A program made the translations under genes and the position numbers. DNA of 64,000 nt from Paraburkholderia bryophila (GTDB lineage Bacteria; Pseudomonadota; Gammaproteobacteria; Burkholderiales; Burkholderiaceae). Under the pieces are notes generated by a model, which did not search any database, was not told where the DNA came from, and worked only from the letters and a program-made list of their open reading frames with translations. The stretch's first letter is position 1; every line of letters begins with the position of its first letter. The DNA is taken from positions 62,001-126,000 of the forward strand of contig NZ_QLTK01000004.1 of the NCBI RefSeq assembly GCF_003269035.1, written 5' to 3'. Shown here piece by piece: positions 45,919 to 54,431 of the stretch.

Positions 45919-46839
45919 ATGTCCAAGGAAGTCATCGACTCGCACCTGCTCAAGGTGCTGCACACGCTACTGACCGAGTCGAGCGTGTCGCGCACCGCGA
46001 CCTTGCTGGGGCAATCGCAGCCCACGGTCAGCGTGGCGCTGCGCAAACTGCGCGACATGACGGGCGATCCGCTGCTGGTACGCAGCGGTAGCCGGATGGT
46101 GCCGACCCCGCACGCACTGACCCTGATCGAACCCGCCGCGCAGGCGTTGAGCCATATCGCGGCGATCCTGCACCCCACCACGTCGTTCAATCCGGCCAAC
46201 ACCAGCCAGACCTTTCGAATCGGCTCGCCCGATTATCTCGACGCGTTCTTCGTGCCCGCCGTGGTCGACGCGTTCCATCGCGAGGCGCCGCACGCCAAGC
46301 TCGAATTCCGCCATCTGATGATGGTGGACGGCGGTTACGAACACGGTCTGGAAAGCGGTTTTCTCGATCTGGTGATCGGCAACTGGCGCACGCCGCCCGA
46401 GCATCTGCATTTGCAGCCGCTGTGCAAGGACGAACTGGTATGCCTGCTGCGCAATGGCCATCCGATCAAGCCGGGACGGCTCGACAAAGCGGTCTACGAG
46501 GAAGCCGAGCATCTGGCGGTGACGACCTACAACACGACCGCGTGGGGCACGGTGGATATCGAACTCGCGCGCAACGGTTTGTCGCGCACGGTCACGACGA
46601 CGCTGCCGTACTTCGGCATGGCGCCTTACGTGCTCGCGCGTTCCAATCTGTTGTTTACCACCACGCGCGCGCTGGCCACGCACTACACGAAGCTGCTGCC
46701 GCTGCGTATCGAACCGGTGCCCGGGGAATTACGCGCGCTGACCTACTATCAACTGTGGCACGACCGCACGCATCGCAGTGTGGCCGCGATCTGGTTGCGC
46801 AGGTTGATTGCCAACGTCGCGAAAGATCTGGCTTCCTGA
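45919..46839 (+). CDS. LysR-type transcriptional regulator (NodD/LinR-like)
   Basis: A 306-residue LTTR. The N-terminal winged helix (about 5-65) has HTLLTESSVSRTATLLGQSQ and PTVSVALRKLRDMTGDPLLV; the rest is the substrate-binding-protein-like effector domain. The start DSHLLKVLHTLL and RSGSRMVPTPHA are typical of the branch that contains aromatic-catabolism regulators. It lies convergent to the rubredoxin reductase gene and 2.7 kb from the Rieske oxygenase promoter, so control of that cluster is possible but unproven. ATG 45919. Confidence 0.88.
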   Translation: MSKEVIDSHLLKVLHTLLTESSVSRTATLLGQSQPTVSVALRKLRDMTGDPLLVRSGSRMVPTPHALTLIEPAAQALSHIAAILHPTTSFNPANTSQTFRIGSPDYLDAFFVPAVVDAFHREAPHAKLEFRHLMMVDGGYEHGLESGFLDLVIGNWRTPPEHLHLQPLCKDELVCLLRNGHPIKPGRLDKAVYEEAEHLAVTTYNTTAWGTVDIELARNGLSRTVTTTLPYFGMAPYVLARSNLLFTTTRALATHYTKLLPLRIEPVPGELRALTYYQLWHDRTHRSVAAIWLRRLIANVAKDLAS

Positions 46840-46887
46840 TTAAACTTCCCAGCGGCTTCTCGCCGACTCCGTACGCAAGCGCAAGAC

Positions 46888-46918
46888 AAAAAAAACGCCG
46901 CAAGCAGAGCTTGCGGCG
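46888..46918 (-). terminator. Rho-independent terminator of the Rieske cluster
   Basis: CGCCGCAAGC (46896-46905) and GCTTGCGGCG (46909-46918) form a perfect 10-bp stem with a 3-nt loop. On the minus strand it is followed by eight T. It lies about 140 bp beyond the end of the gene at 47056, so it terminates the minus-strand operon. Confidence 0.88.
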
Positions 46919-47055
46919 CGAACGGGATCAACGGATGCTTTTCAGGTGACAGGCCCTGTAGAACACCAGGCGATCACGAAGTAAGGTCGGTCAGAAGGAA
47001 GATTGTTATCGCGTGCTACGTGCTACGTGTTAATCGATGAGTTAAAGGTTAGGCG

Positions 47056-48240
47056 TCAGGGGTTCGGCGGCGGCGTCATCGCTTTGATCAAGGCCGCTTT
47101 GCCCTCGACGGACTTGCCGAGCAACGCGAAGCCCAAGGTCCGTTCGCTATCCGCCTGCGTGCACACCGCACGCGCCGCATGCACCGCTGTGTCGTCGCCG
47201 GTTTCGATCGACCATGCGCCCTCGCCTTCGGGCGTGACGACCACGGCGGGACTCGCGGGCGTCTTCACCGTGATCGGCATGACCGGGAACGCCACGCGCG
47301 TCGGCTCGCCGGCCAGCGTGCGCGCAAGCGCCCGCGCCGCATGCATGATCGGCAGCACATACGGCTGCACCTTGCCGTCGATCGCCGCGCAATCGCCGAG
47401 GGCGTAGATATCCGGCGCGCTCGTGCGGCACCACGGGTCGGTGCGAATACCTTGCTCGATCTCGAGTCCGGCCGCCGCGGCCAACACCGTGCGTGGCGCG
47501 AGGCCGATCGCCGAGACCACGAGGTCGGCGTCGATCCGTCCGCCGTCGGCGAAACTGAGGCGATAACCGTCCGACAGACGATCGATACGGCTCACGCTAC
47601 GCCCCGGATGAAAGCGGATGCCGCCTCCTTCAAGTGCCCGCGCGAAAATCTCGCCCACCTGCCGCGGCAACAGACGCGCCAACGGCGTGGTCGCCGGATC
47701 GATCAGATCGACCGCGTAACCGGCGGCGGCCAGGTCGTTAGCGAACTCGCAGCCGATCAACCCCGCGCCCAGAATCGCCACCGAGCGGCAACGCGTAAGC
47801 GCCAGCCTGAACCGCGCGTAATCGTCGAGATCGTTGATCGACAACACCGCGTCGGCGCCGTCGCCGCCCACCAGCAATCGGCGCGGATCGGCACCCGTGG
47901 CCAGCACGAGCTGGCGATAGCCGACCCGTGCGTTATCCACCAGCAGCGTGTGCTCGTCCGGCATGATGCGCTCGACGTTCTGATGCACGCGAATCCACGC
48001 GCCCAGTTGCGAAGCCATCGCCAGCGCGTCGAAACTCGCCAGCGCCTGCGGCTCTTTCTTCATCGCCAGCGCGTTCGACAACATCGGCTTCGAATAGAAG
48101 CTGCCGTCGTCTCGGCTGATCATCACGATCGGCACGCTGCTGTCGAGCTTGCGCAGTTCGCGCGCTACCGTGTAACCCGCCATGCCGGTGCCGACGATCA
48201 CCACCGGCGCCGCGCCATCCTCCTGCCGCGCGGCCGTCAT
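47056..48240 (-). CDS. FAD-dependent rubredoxin reductase
   Basis: A 394-residue pyridine-nucleotide-disulfide-type flavoprotein. The FAD motif is VIVGTGMAGYTVARELRKLD, the NAD(P)H motif VAILGAGLIGCEFANDLAAAG, and the second FAD motif APDIYALGDCA. It lacks the redox-active CxxxxC of disulfide reductases, as expected for rubredoxin- or ferredoxin-NAD reductases; SFYSKPMLSNALA resembles AlkT/RubB. ATG 48240 overlaps the stop of the rubredoxin gene as ATGA, which identifies its electron acceptor. It feeds electrons to rubredoxin and then probably to the Rieske oxygenase. Confidence 0.9.
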   Translation of the reverse strand: MTAARQEDGAAPVVIVGTGMAGYTVARELRKLDSSVPIVMISRDDGSFYSKPMLSNALAMKKEPQALASFDALAMASQLGAWIRVHQNVERIMPDEHTLLVDNARVGYRQLVLATGADPRRLLVGGDGADAVLSINDLDDYARFRLALTRCRSVAILGAGLIGCEFANDLAAAGYAVDLIDPATTPLARLLPRQVGEIFARALEGGGIRFHPGRSVSRIDRLSDGYRLSFADGGRIDADLVVSAIGLAPRTVLAAAAGLEIEQGIRTDPWCRTSAPDIYALGDCAAIDGKVQPYVLPIMHAARALARTLAGEPTRVAFPVMPITVKTPASPAVVVTPEGEGAWSIETGDDTAVHAARAVCTQADSERTLGFALLGKSVEGKAALIKAMTPPPNP

Positions 48241-48404
48241 GCGACCACCTGCATGTCGAAATCGTGTTTGCCGGTCGCGCAGTCCGGACACAACCAGTCG
48301 TCCGGCACGTCTTCCCAGCGCGTGCCCGCCGCGATGCCCGCTTCGGGCAAGCCGAGCGCTTCGTCATAGCGAAATCCGCAGATCACGCATTCCCATACTT
48401 TCAT
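48237..48404 (-). CDS. Rubredoxin
   Basis: A 55-residue one-iron protein. The two ligand pairs are visible: Cys6 and Cys9 in CVICGF, Cys39 and Cys42 in CPDCATGK, with the usual YDEALGLPEAGIAAGT between. It carries single electrons in the cytoplasm. The gene lies between the oxygenase (27 bp upstream) and the reductase (4-bp overlap), so it is the electron carrier between them. Confidence 0.95.
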   Translation of the reverse strand: MKVWECVICGFRYDEALGLPEAGIAAGTRWEDVPDDWLCPDCATGKHDFDMQVVA

Positions 48405-48431
48405 GACTTCTCTCCCGAATCGACGCGCGCC

Positions 48432-49526
48432 TTAGCGCACATAAGCCTGGCCGAGACCGATCTCGGCCAGCGCGCGCCGGTAAGCGCCCGACGAGCGGTC
48501 CGCCAGAATCGGCGCCTCTGCCGCGCGGTCGATCGGCAAGTCTTCCGGACGCTGTTGCTCGACGATCGCGCGGTCTTCCTCGAACACCTGACGGTTGAAC
48601 GCGTAGACGTCCTCGAGCGGCAGGTCCTTGTCGAAGTTGCGCACGATCGGCACGAACAGACGCGTCTTGCGCGCCGACACCGGGCTCGCGGCGTTCAGGA
48701 TCGACAGGCGGCCGTTCTCCGGAAAATGCACGGTCAGGCGCGCGAAAAACGGCACGTCTACTTCGAAAATGCGGTGCCACGGATAATCGTCGGGCGCGCG
48801 ATGCTGCATCGACTTCGGGAAGTTGCTGACGTTGCTCACGTACTCGGCCTTCATGCCGCGTTCGCGTCGTTCGACGGAGTACTGCGGCACCACCGGGTTG
48901 TGCCGGTCGGCGAAACTGTCGTGGTGAATCCACGCGAAATGCGCGACGTCGATAAAGCCTTCGGTCTGGCGTCCCGCCGACGCGTTGATATCGATCGAAG
49001 GCGGCAGGATCTGCTGGAAGTCCGGGTCGTTCCAGTACGGAAACGAAGGCAACGCTTCCGTGCCGCCGCCGAGCGACACCCACACGAGACCATAAGCTTC
49101 CTGCGTCGCGTACGTGACGAGTTTCAGGCGCTCGGGAATCGGGCCGTCCGTTTGCGACGGAATGTGTTTGCACTTGCCGTCGCTGCCATACGCCAGGCCG
49201 TGATACGGGCACACGATGTTGCCGTTATCGACCCAGCCCTGGCTCAGCGGCGCGCCGCGATGCGGACAGATGTCGCGCGCGCTCGCCAGTTGACCGTTCG
49301 AGCGGAACACGACCAGCGGCTCGTCGAGCAGCGTCACGCTGACGGGTTGGTCGGCGACGTCCGCGGCGAACGCGACCGGATGCCAGTAGCGGCTGAGAAT
49401 CTCCCAGTCGTGGGCCTCGAACGTGCAATTGCGCGGAAGCGCGGGGGAGCGCTGAAACGTCAGCGGCTGGGTGGTCGTAGCAGCAGCCGTAGAGGAAGCG
49501 CTAGGGGTAGCGATGGCGGAACTCAT
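48432..49526 (-). CDS. Rieske non-haem iron oxygenase, alpha subunit
   Basis: A 364-residue oxygenase of the VanA/phthalate-type single-subunit branch. Rieske ligands are Cys87 and His89 in CPHRG and Cys106 and His109 in CPYHG. The catalytic site has Asp193, His196 and His201 in IDVAHFAWIHHDSF. It would activate oxygen for O-demethylation or ring hydroxylation of an unknown substrate. Electrons would come from the adjacent rubredoxin and FAD reductase rather than the usual ferredoxin. ATG 49526 has GGAG 8 nt upstream; the first 20 residues are Ala/Ser/Thr-rich and not conserved. Confidence 0.9.
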   Translation of the reverse strand: MSSAIATPSASSTAAATTTQPLTFQRSPALPRNCTFEAHDWEILSRYWHPVAFAADVADQPVSVTLLDEPLVVFRSNGQLASARDICPHRGAPLSQGWVDNGNIVCPYHGLAYGSDGKCKHIPSQTDGPIPERLKLVTYATQEAYGLVWVSLGGGTEALPSFPYWNDPDFQQILPPSIDINASAGRQTEGFIDVAHFAWIHHDSFADRHNPVVPQYSVERRERGMKAEYVSNVSNFPKSMQHRAPDDYPWHRIFEVDVPFFARLTVHFPENGRLSILNAASPVSARKTRLFVPIVRNFDKDLPLEDVYAFNRQVFEEDRAIVEQQRPEDLPIDRAAEAPILADRSSGAYRRALAEIGLGQAYVR

Positions 49527-49639
49527 GCGTGTCTCCAAAACCTGGTGGGGGTTCGTCGCGCCCATGTGAAGTCCTGAGCGCGTGGAGAGAACGATAGCGG
49601 GATGAGGTCCGCCGACCCATCCCCTGAAGGGCATCTAGT

Positions 49640-49659
49640 CTATGTACGAAAGCGCATAG
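49640..49659. promoter_or_regulatory. Inverted repeat upstream of the Rieske oxygenase gene
   Basis: CTATG and CATAG separated by 10 bp, 114 bp upstream of the ATG at 49526. A candidate LysR-type site, but it does not resemble the palindrome at 45819-45834. Confidence 0.3.
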
Positions 49660-49687
49660 GGTGTCCCCGCGCGCCAGGTGAAAAACG

Positions 49688-50188
49688 TTATGCGGCGCGC
49701 GGCATCGCCGCTTCGATAAACACCGCGCAGAGCGCTTCCATACCCTTCGCGTCTTCATCGTCGAAGCGCGCGACCAGCGGGCTGTCCACGTCCCACACGC
49801 CAATCAGCGTGCCGTCGGGCGCGATCAGCGGCACCACGACTTCCGAATTCGAGGCGGAGTCGCAGGCAATGTGGCCTGGGAATTCGTGCACGTCGCGCAC
49901 GACTTGCGTCTGACGGGTTTGGGCGGCCGTGCCGCACACGCCCTTGCCGAGCGGAATGCGCACGCACGCGGGCTTGCCCTGGAACGGACCGACCACGAGT
50001 TCCTGGCCGTCGTGGAAGTAGAACCCGGCCCAGTTCAGATCGCTCAGCGAATGAAACACGAAGGCGGAAAAATTCGCGGCGTTGGCGATCCAGTCGGTTT
50101 CGCCGGCGAGCAGCGAACGCGCCTGCGCGACGAGTTCTTCGTAGTGCGCGGCTTTGGGCAGATGGGAGGCGGAGGAAACTTCGAACAT
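49688..50188 (-). CDS. GAF-domain free methionine-R-sulfoxide reductase
   Basis: A 166-residue single GAF domain. The three active-site cysteines of fRMsr appear in the expected order: PACVRIPLG, GKGVCGTAA and HIACDS. Other family features are NWAGFYF, LVVGPFQGKPAC and GVWDVDSP. It reduces free methionine R-sulfoxide in the cytoplasm using thioredoxin. ATG 50188 is preceded by a GGAGGAAACTT stretch on the plus strand only, so its ribosome site is not strong. It lies 160 bp upstream of the Rieske oxygenase start. Confidence 0.88.
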   Translation of the reverse strand: MFEVSSASHLPKAAHYEELVAQARSLLAGETDWIANAANFSAFVFHSLSDLNWAGFYFHDGQELVVGPFQGKPACVRIPLGKGVCGTAAQTRQTQVVRDVHEFPGHIACDSASNSEVVVPLIAPDGTLIGVWDVDSPLVARFDDEDAKGMEALCAVFIEAAMPRAA

Positions 50189-50440
50189 GACGGTGTCCGT
50201 GATGAAAGCGGAAAAAGGAACGGCAAGGCTGTGCAGTTTACTGCAAGCGGCTGTTTCGTTCACGGGACGTGGCGCGGTGGGGCTTGGGTGCGGTAGTGCG
50301 GTGCTGCGGTACTGGGGTGCTGCGGCGTCCGGTGCTGTGTGCTGCGCGCGCCATGGCTGCGTTTTGCGCCGCGCGAGGCGCCGGTTGCCGAACGCCCCAA
50401 TCACGATCGGCCAGTCGCGAGACCGGCCGACACGCCGCGC
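50189..50440. other. GCGGTGCTG-rich spacer
   Basis: Short imperfect repeats of GCGGTGCTGCGG-type sequence around 50280-50345. No gene recognised. Confidence 0.4.
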
Positions 50441-50866
50441 TTACTGATCGACGCCGACAATCACGCTCGACGCCTTGAAGATCGCCGTGGCCGCCTTGCC
50501 GTTCGCGAGCGCCAGACGATCGACGCTGTCGTTGGTGATGATCGCGGCGATCTGCGCGCCGCCGGCGCTGATCGTCACTTCCGAATTCACCGCGCCCTTC
50601 GTCACCGCCGACACCGTCCCGGCGATGCAATTACGCGCCGACACCTGGTTCTTCGCGACGTCGACCATCACGATCACCGACGACGCCTTGACCAGCGCAA
50701 ACGCTTTTTTGCCGGTGGCCAGACCGAGTCTGGTCGCGCTGCCGTGCGTGATGATCGCGACGATCTCGAGACCGTCCTGGGTGCGCAGCGTGACTTCGTC
50801 GTTGACGGCGCCGTGCTTGACTTCGGTGACGTCGCCGGTGAATTGATTGCGGGCGCTGGTGAGCAT
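50441..50866 (-). CDS. Tandem Mop/TOBE domain molybdate-binding protein
   Basis: A 141-residue protein made of two about 68-residue Mop domains. The repeat is visible: MLTSARNQFTGDVTEVKHG in the first half and VSARNCIAGTVSAVTKG in the second, each followed by VNDEVTL or VNSEVTI and an AIITxxSxxRL helix. Such di-Mop molbindins store or buffer molybdate or tungstate in the cytoplasm. AGGAG lies 6 nt before ATG 50866. No mod transport genes are adjacent. Confidence 0.92.
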   Translation of the reverse strand: MLTSARNQFTGDVTEVKHGAVNDEVTLRTQDGLEIVAIITHGSATRLGLATGKKAFALVKASSVIVMVDVAKNQVSARNCIAGTVSAVTKGAVNSEVTISAGGAQIAAIITNDSVDRLALANGKAATAIFKASSVIVGVDQ

Positions 50867-51079
50867 GTCGTTCTCCTGGTGGTGGGGCCGCGTACGTAGG
50901 TGTCGGTGCCCGATCTGAAAGTGGCGCAGCCGTATTGCACGGCCAGAGCCGCCATGAGAACACGAAAGCGTTGTGTATGGTTTTTCACAACGCGGCAGGG
51001 ATACCGCACATGGTTTGCGTCGCGTGATGGGCCGACACCGTATCATCGTGCCCTTGGCCCTTTTTCATCGTCGAAGCCC

Positions 51080-52675
51080 ATGCCTGTCGCCGTCCTGTCC
51101 CGCCTTGCCCTCGTGTGGCCGAACAACTGGTCGAACCCCTGCCGCGCCGCCGCGAACTGCGCCGCGCTGACCGCGCTCCTTGCGCTCGGCGCCTGCAGCA
51201 ATCCGTCGCCGTCCCGCGACGCCCATGTGCCGCTCGACACCGTCACGCTGTTCCCGATCGCCCACTACGATCAGAACGTCGACCACTGGCTCGAACCGGA
51301 CAGCGCCAGCTACGACACACCGTTCCTGAGTCCCGCGGACCAGCAGGCGCAAGTCAAGGCACTCTACGCGCGCTACTTCGGCACCGGCAGCAACGCGCCG
51401 TCGCCGTGGAATTCGGCGTTCGTGGCGATGCGGGTTTATCGCCAGCAAGGCGCGGACATTGCCGCGTTGCAACAGCGCAGGCTCGACAAGTTCGACAACA
51501 CCGGCAAGAGCGGTGCGGCGTTGGGCTACGGCGAGAATTTCCGGCCGCACGACAAGGCGTGGATCGACGCGATCGCGCAAAACGAAAACGTCGCACAGTT
51601 CACCCAGGACGCCGCGTATCGCCCCGAACGCCGCGCGATCGCCACGACCAATCTGATGGTGCGCGAGTTGCCGACCATCGACCCGTCGTTCTACGACCAT
51701 CGTCTGGCTGGCGAGGGCTATCCGTTCGACAACCTGCAGATCTCGGCGGTGCGGCCGGGCACACCGCTTTATGTGCTGGGCAGCACGTTGGACGGCGCGT
51801 GGCGCTACGTGCAGACGCCCGAGGTGCAGGGCTGGGTGCGCAGCGACGGGGTCGGCATGACCGACGACCGCTTTGTCGACACGTGGCGCGCCGCCACCGC
51901 GAAATCGCTGGGCGCGGTGATCGTCGCGTCGGCGCCGGTGCGCGACAACCGCGGCGTGTTCCGCTTCGATGCGCCCGCGGGCACGCTGCTGCCGCTGGTG
52001 GCTCGGACGGCGGCGTCGGCGGCGTCCCAACCACTCCTCGTACCCGCCCGCGATGCCGACGGTCAGGCGCTGATCCGCAGCGCCACGCTGAACGACACCC
52101 AGATCGCGGCAACGCCGCTCGCCGCCACGCCCCGTCATCTGGCCATGCTGATGAAGACGCTGATCGGGCGGCCGTACGGCTGGGGCAATAGCGGGCTGTA
52201 CAACGATTGTTCGTCGGAACTGCAGAGTATCTTCGCGACCTTCGGCGTGTGGCTGCCACGCCATTCGTCGACGCAGATGAACGCCGGGCGCATGGTCGAT
52301 CTGTCGGCGTCCACGCCCGCGCAACGGCTCGACTACCTCGCGCAGCATGGCGTGCCGTTGCGCACGCTGATCTACATCGGCGGGCATGTGATGCTGTACA
52401 TCGGCAACACGACCCGCAACGGCGTAGCGGTGCCGGTGGTCTACCAGGACGTGTGGGGCTTGCGCCCCGCCGACGACAGCCGGCGCGCGGTGATCGGCGG
52501 CTCGGTGATCCTGCCGCTGCTCGAACACATTCCGGAGGACCCGACGCTGCAGTCGCTGGCAGCGACGCCGATCTTCCAGGTGAGCATTCTCGGCGCACCG
52601 GACGGCGCCGCATCGACACCTGGCGCGTCCGGCACGCCCGCCACGCCGCCGGACGAAGACAACCCGGCCGGCTGA
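51080..52675 (+). CDS. SH3-NlpC/P60 cell-wall hydrolase lipoprotein
   Basis: A 531-residue exported protein. Residues 1-38 form a lipoprotein signal with lipobox LGAC. An N-terminal stabilising domain with DQNVDHWL, then SH3b domains (about 190-330) and a C-terminal NlpC/P60 peptidase follow. Cys377 in YNDCSSELQ and His436 in GGHVMLYIG are the catalytic residues, with the third in VYQDVWGL. It probably cuts the stem peptide of peptidoglycan. The Pro/Ala/Ser-rich tail is non-conserved. The start assumes ATG 51080; upstream frame lacks features. Confidence 0.88.
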   Translation: MPVAVLSRLALVWPNNWSNPCRAAANCAALTALLALGACSNPSPSRDAHVPLDTVTLFPIAHYDQNVDHWLEPDSASYDTPFLSPADQQAQVKALYARYFGTGSNAPSPWNSAFVAMRVYRQQGADIAALQQRRLDKFDNTGKSGAALGYGENFRPHDKAWIDAIAQNENVAQFTQDAAYRPERRAIATTNLMVRELPTIDPSFYDHRLAGEGYPFDNLQISAVRPGTPLYVLGSTLDGAWRYVQTPEVQGWVRSDGVGMTDDRFVDTWRAATAKSLGAVIVASAPVRDNRGVFRFDAPAGTLLPLVARTAASAASQPLLVPARDADGQALIRSATLNDTQIAATPLAATPRHLAMLMKTLIGRPYGWGNSGLYNDCSSELQSIFATFGVWLPRHSSTQMNAGRMVDLSASTPAQRLDYLAQHGVPLRTLIYIGGHVMLYIGNTTRNGVAVPVVYQDVWGLRPADDSRRAVIGGSVILPLLEHIPEDPTLQSLAATPIFQVSILGAPDGAASTPGASGTPATPPDEDNPAG

Positions 52676-52844
52676 CGTGGCCGGCCGTTGTGCCGGCCAA
52701 TGCGCCGACTCGCTGCACGCCCGTGCTGAAAATATTTTTCCCGGGGTGTCGATTCGGCGGTGGCGCACTCGTCGTACTGTCGAAGGCCTCGCCCAGCGAG
52801 TTGGTCTTCCACTCACGAATCCGTTCAACCAAGGAGTCGCCGTC

Positions 52845-53318
52845 ATGTCCAGCACCGCTGTCAAACCGATCCCGGAAGGGATGCACGCGCTTACACCATA
52901 TCTGATCTGCGCCAACGCGGCGGACGCCATCGCGTTCTACGTGAAAGCCTTCAACGCCGTCGAACAGTTCCGTCTGCCCGGCCCCGGCGGCAAAGTGATG
53001 CACGCCTGCCTGAAGATCGGCGACTCCATGCTGATGCTCACCGACGAATGGCCCGAGCACAACACGCTCGGCCCGCTCGCGCTGAAGGGCACGCCGGTCA
53101 TGATTCATCACTACGTGCAGGACGTCGACGCCAGTTTCAACCAGGCGGTCGAGGCCGGCGCGACCGTGATCATGCCCGTCACCGACATGTTCTGGGGCGA
53201 CCGTTACGGCCAGTTGAAGGACCCGTTCGGGCACGGCTGGTCGCTCGCCACCCACATCCAGGATCTGAGCCCGGAACAGATCCAGCAGAACATGGGCGAT
53301 TGCATGAAAGAACAGTAA
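52845..53318 (+). CDS. VOC family (PhnB/glyoxalase-like) protein
   Basis: A 157-residue protein of the vicinal-oxygen-chelate fold, PhnB-like group. It has LTPYLICANAADAIAFYVKAFNA, then GDSMLMLTDEWPEH and the C-terminal FWGDRYGQLKDPFGHGWSLATH. Metal-ligand pattern differs from glyoxalase I, so function is unknown. AAGGAG at 52831 precedes the ATG by 8 nt. A terminator hairpin follows. Confidence 0.9.
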   Translation: MSSTAVKPIPEGMHALTPYLICANAADAIAFYVKAFNAVEQFRLPGPGGKVMHACLKIGDSMLMLTDEWPEHNTLGPLALKGTPVMIHHYVQDVDASFNQAVEAGATVIMPVTDMFWGDRYGQLKDPFGHGWSLATHIQDLSPEQIQQNMGDCMKEQ

Positions 53319-53365
53319 CGCGCGAGTACGACGCCGTACGACAGGTAGCGGAATCAGGCCAACCC

Positions 53366-53396
53366 AGGCCGACCCTCGGGGCGGCCTTTTCTTTTC
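53366..53396 (+). terminator. Rho-independent terminator after the VOC gene
   Basis: AGGCCG and CGGCCT, loop of about ten, followed by TTTCTTTT. It lies about 48 bp after the stop. Confidence 0.72.
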
Positions 53397-53903
53397 CGCA
53401 AGCATGCGCATCGACCGGTCGATCGCGGCGCTCTCCATGATCATGATTTTCGCGACCGCTAATCGCGCATGACGAGGAATTGAATGCGCGCTTTAGACGA
53501 ATGTGATTTGAGCCAACCCGCATTATTCAATTACCCGATTCGCATAATTTCAAATCGTCGCTCACAGCGTCGGATTGCCAGGTGCAATTGAAATTAGGAA
53601 AAAATACCACGCTTAGGTATTTTCCCCAGCGTTGCCACATAGAAACAATTTCCGGCAACATGCCCGCCCAGCCTACCCTTGCCGTTGACGCACCCTTGAC
53701 CCATTGCCTGAACCGAAAATTCTCACCTAAGCATTTGTATGGCAAAGAAAGTCTGGTGTAGACTCATTTTCAACAATTGGAATGACGTTTTTCATAAAGC
53801 AAACACTCAGCGCGGAAATTTCAACCACTCGCCGTCTATCCGGCGGTGTAAATTGAAATTGACCGCGCGATAAAACCGGTGTCCTGTCGGCCTGAGAGGT
53901 TTC
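53397..53903. other. A+T-rich region upstream of the fimbrial operon
   Basis: Clearly richer in A+T than the rest of the window. It has a hairpin AAAATACC/GGTATTTT (53601-53623), an inverted pair GCTTAGGT (53611-53618) and ACCTAAGC (53725-53732), and AGTCT/AGACT around 53750. No gene is recognised. It probably carries the fimbrial promoter and its control sites; I cannot assign a -35/-10 with confidence. Confidence 0.5.
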
Positions 53904-54431
53904 ATGATGAAACGAAAACTGCTGTCATCCAGTCTGATCGTCGTAATGATGTTCGGCTTGCCTCTTCAGCTTGCGCGCGCCGCCGTCTATTCGAACGGCA
54001 CCGCGACCAGTACCTTCACCGTCACGCTCACGCTCGCCGCCAATTGCTCGATCAGCGCGACCCCGCTGAACTTCGGCAGCAATGGCGTGCTCGCCACCGC
54101 GATCAACCAGCAGACCACCGTCGCGGTCACCTGCACCAACACCACGCCCTACAACGTCGGGCTCGACGGCGGCACGGTCACCGGTTCGACCGTGACGAGC
54201 CGCCTGATGGCTGGCACCGCCACCGGCAACACCGGCACCACGGTCGGCTTCCAGCTGTATCAGGACGCCGGCCACACCACGCTGTGGGGCAACACGCAAG
54301 GCACCAACACGGTCAGCGGCACCGGCTCCGGCTCGTCGCAATCCATCACCGTCTACGGCCAGGTGCCGGCGCAGACCACTCCGAAACCTGACACGTATCA
54401 GACCACCATTACCGCCACGGTCTACTTTTGA
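53904..54431 (+). CDS. Spore coat U (SCPU) domain fimbrial subunit
   Basis: A 175-residue secreted subunit. Residues 1-26 are a signal peptide ending ARAA. The SCPU domain follows, with NCSISATPLNFG, VAVTCTNTTPYNVGLDGG and a C-terminal TYQTTITATVYF donor-like strand. Such proteins are the main pilins of archaic (Csu-type) chaperone-usher fimbriae used for adhesion and biofilm. GAGAGG precedes ATG 53904; a second ATG follows immediately. First gene of a four-gene operon. Confidence 0.9.
   Translation: MMKRKLLSSSLIVVMMFGLPLQLARAAVYSNGTATSTFTVTLTLAANCSISATPLNFGSNGVLATAINQQTTVAVTCTNTTPYNVGLDGGTVTGSTVTSRLMAGTATGNTGTTVGFQLYQDAGHTTLWGNTQGTNTVSGTGSGSSQSITVYGQVPAQTTPKPDTYQTTITATVYF

Noticed and set aside
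46896..46918. Perfect inverted repeat as insertion-sequence end
   Set aside because: There is no transposase or target duplication; the adjoining run of eight A makes it a minus-strand terminator.
53527..53745. 72-codon minus-strand ORF upstream of the fimbrial operon
   Set aside because: It has no credible ribosome site or domain, and lies in the A+T-rich control region.
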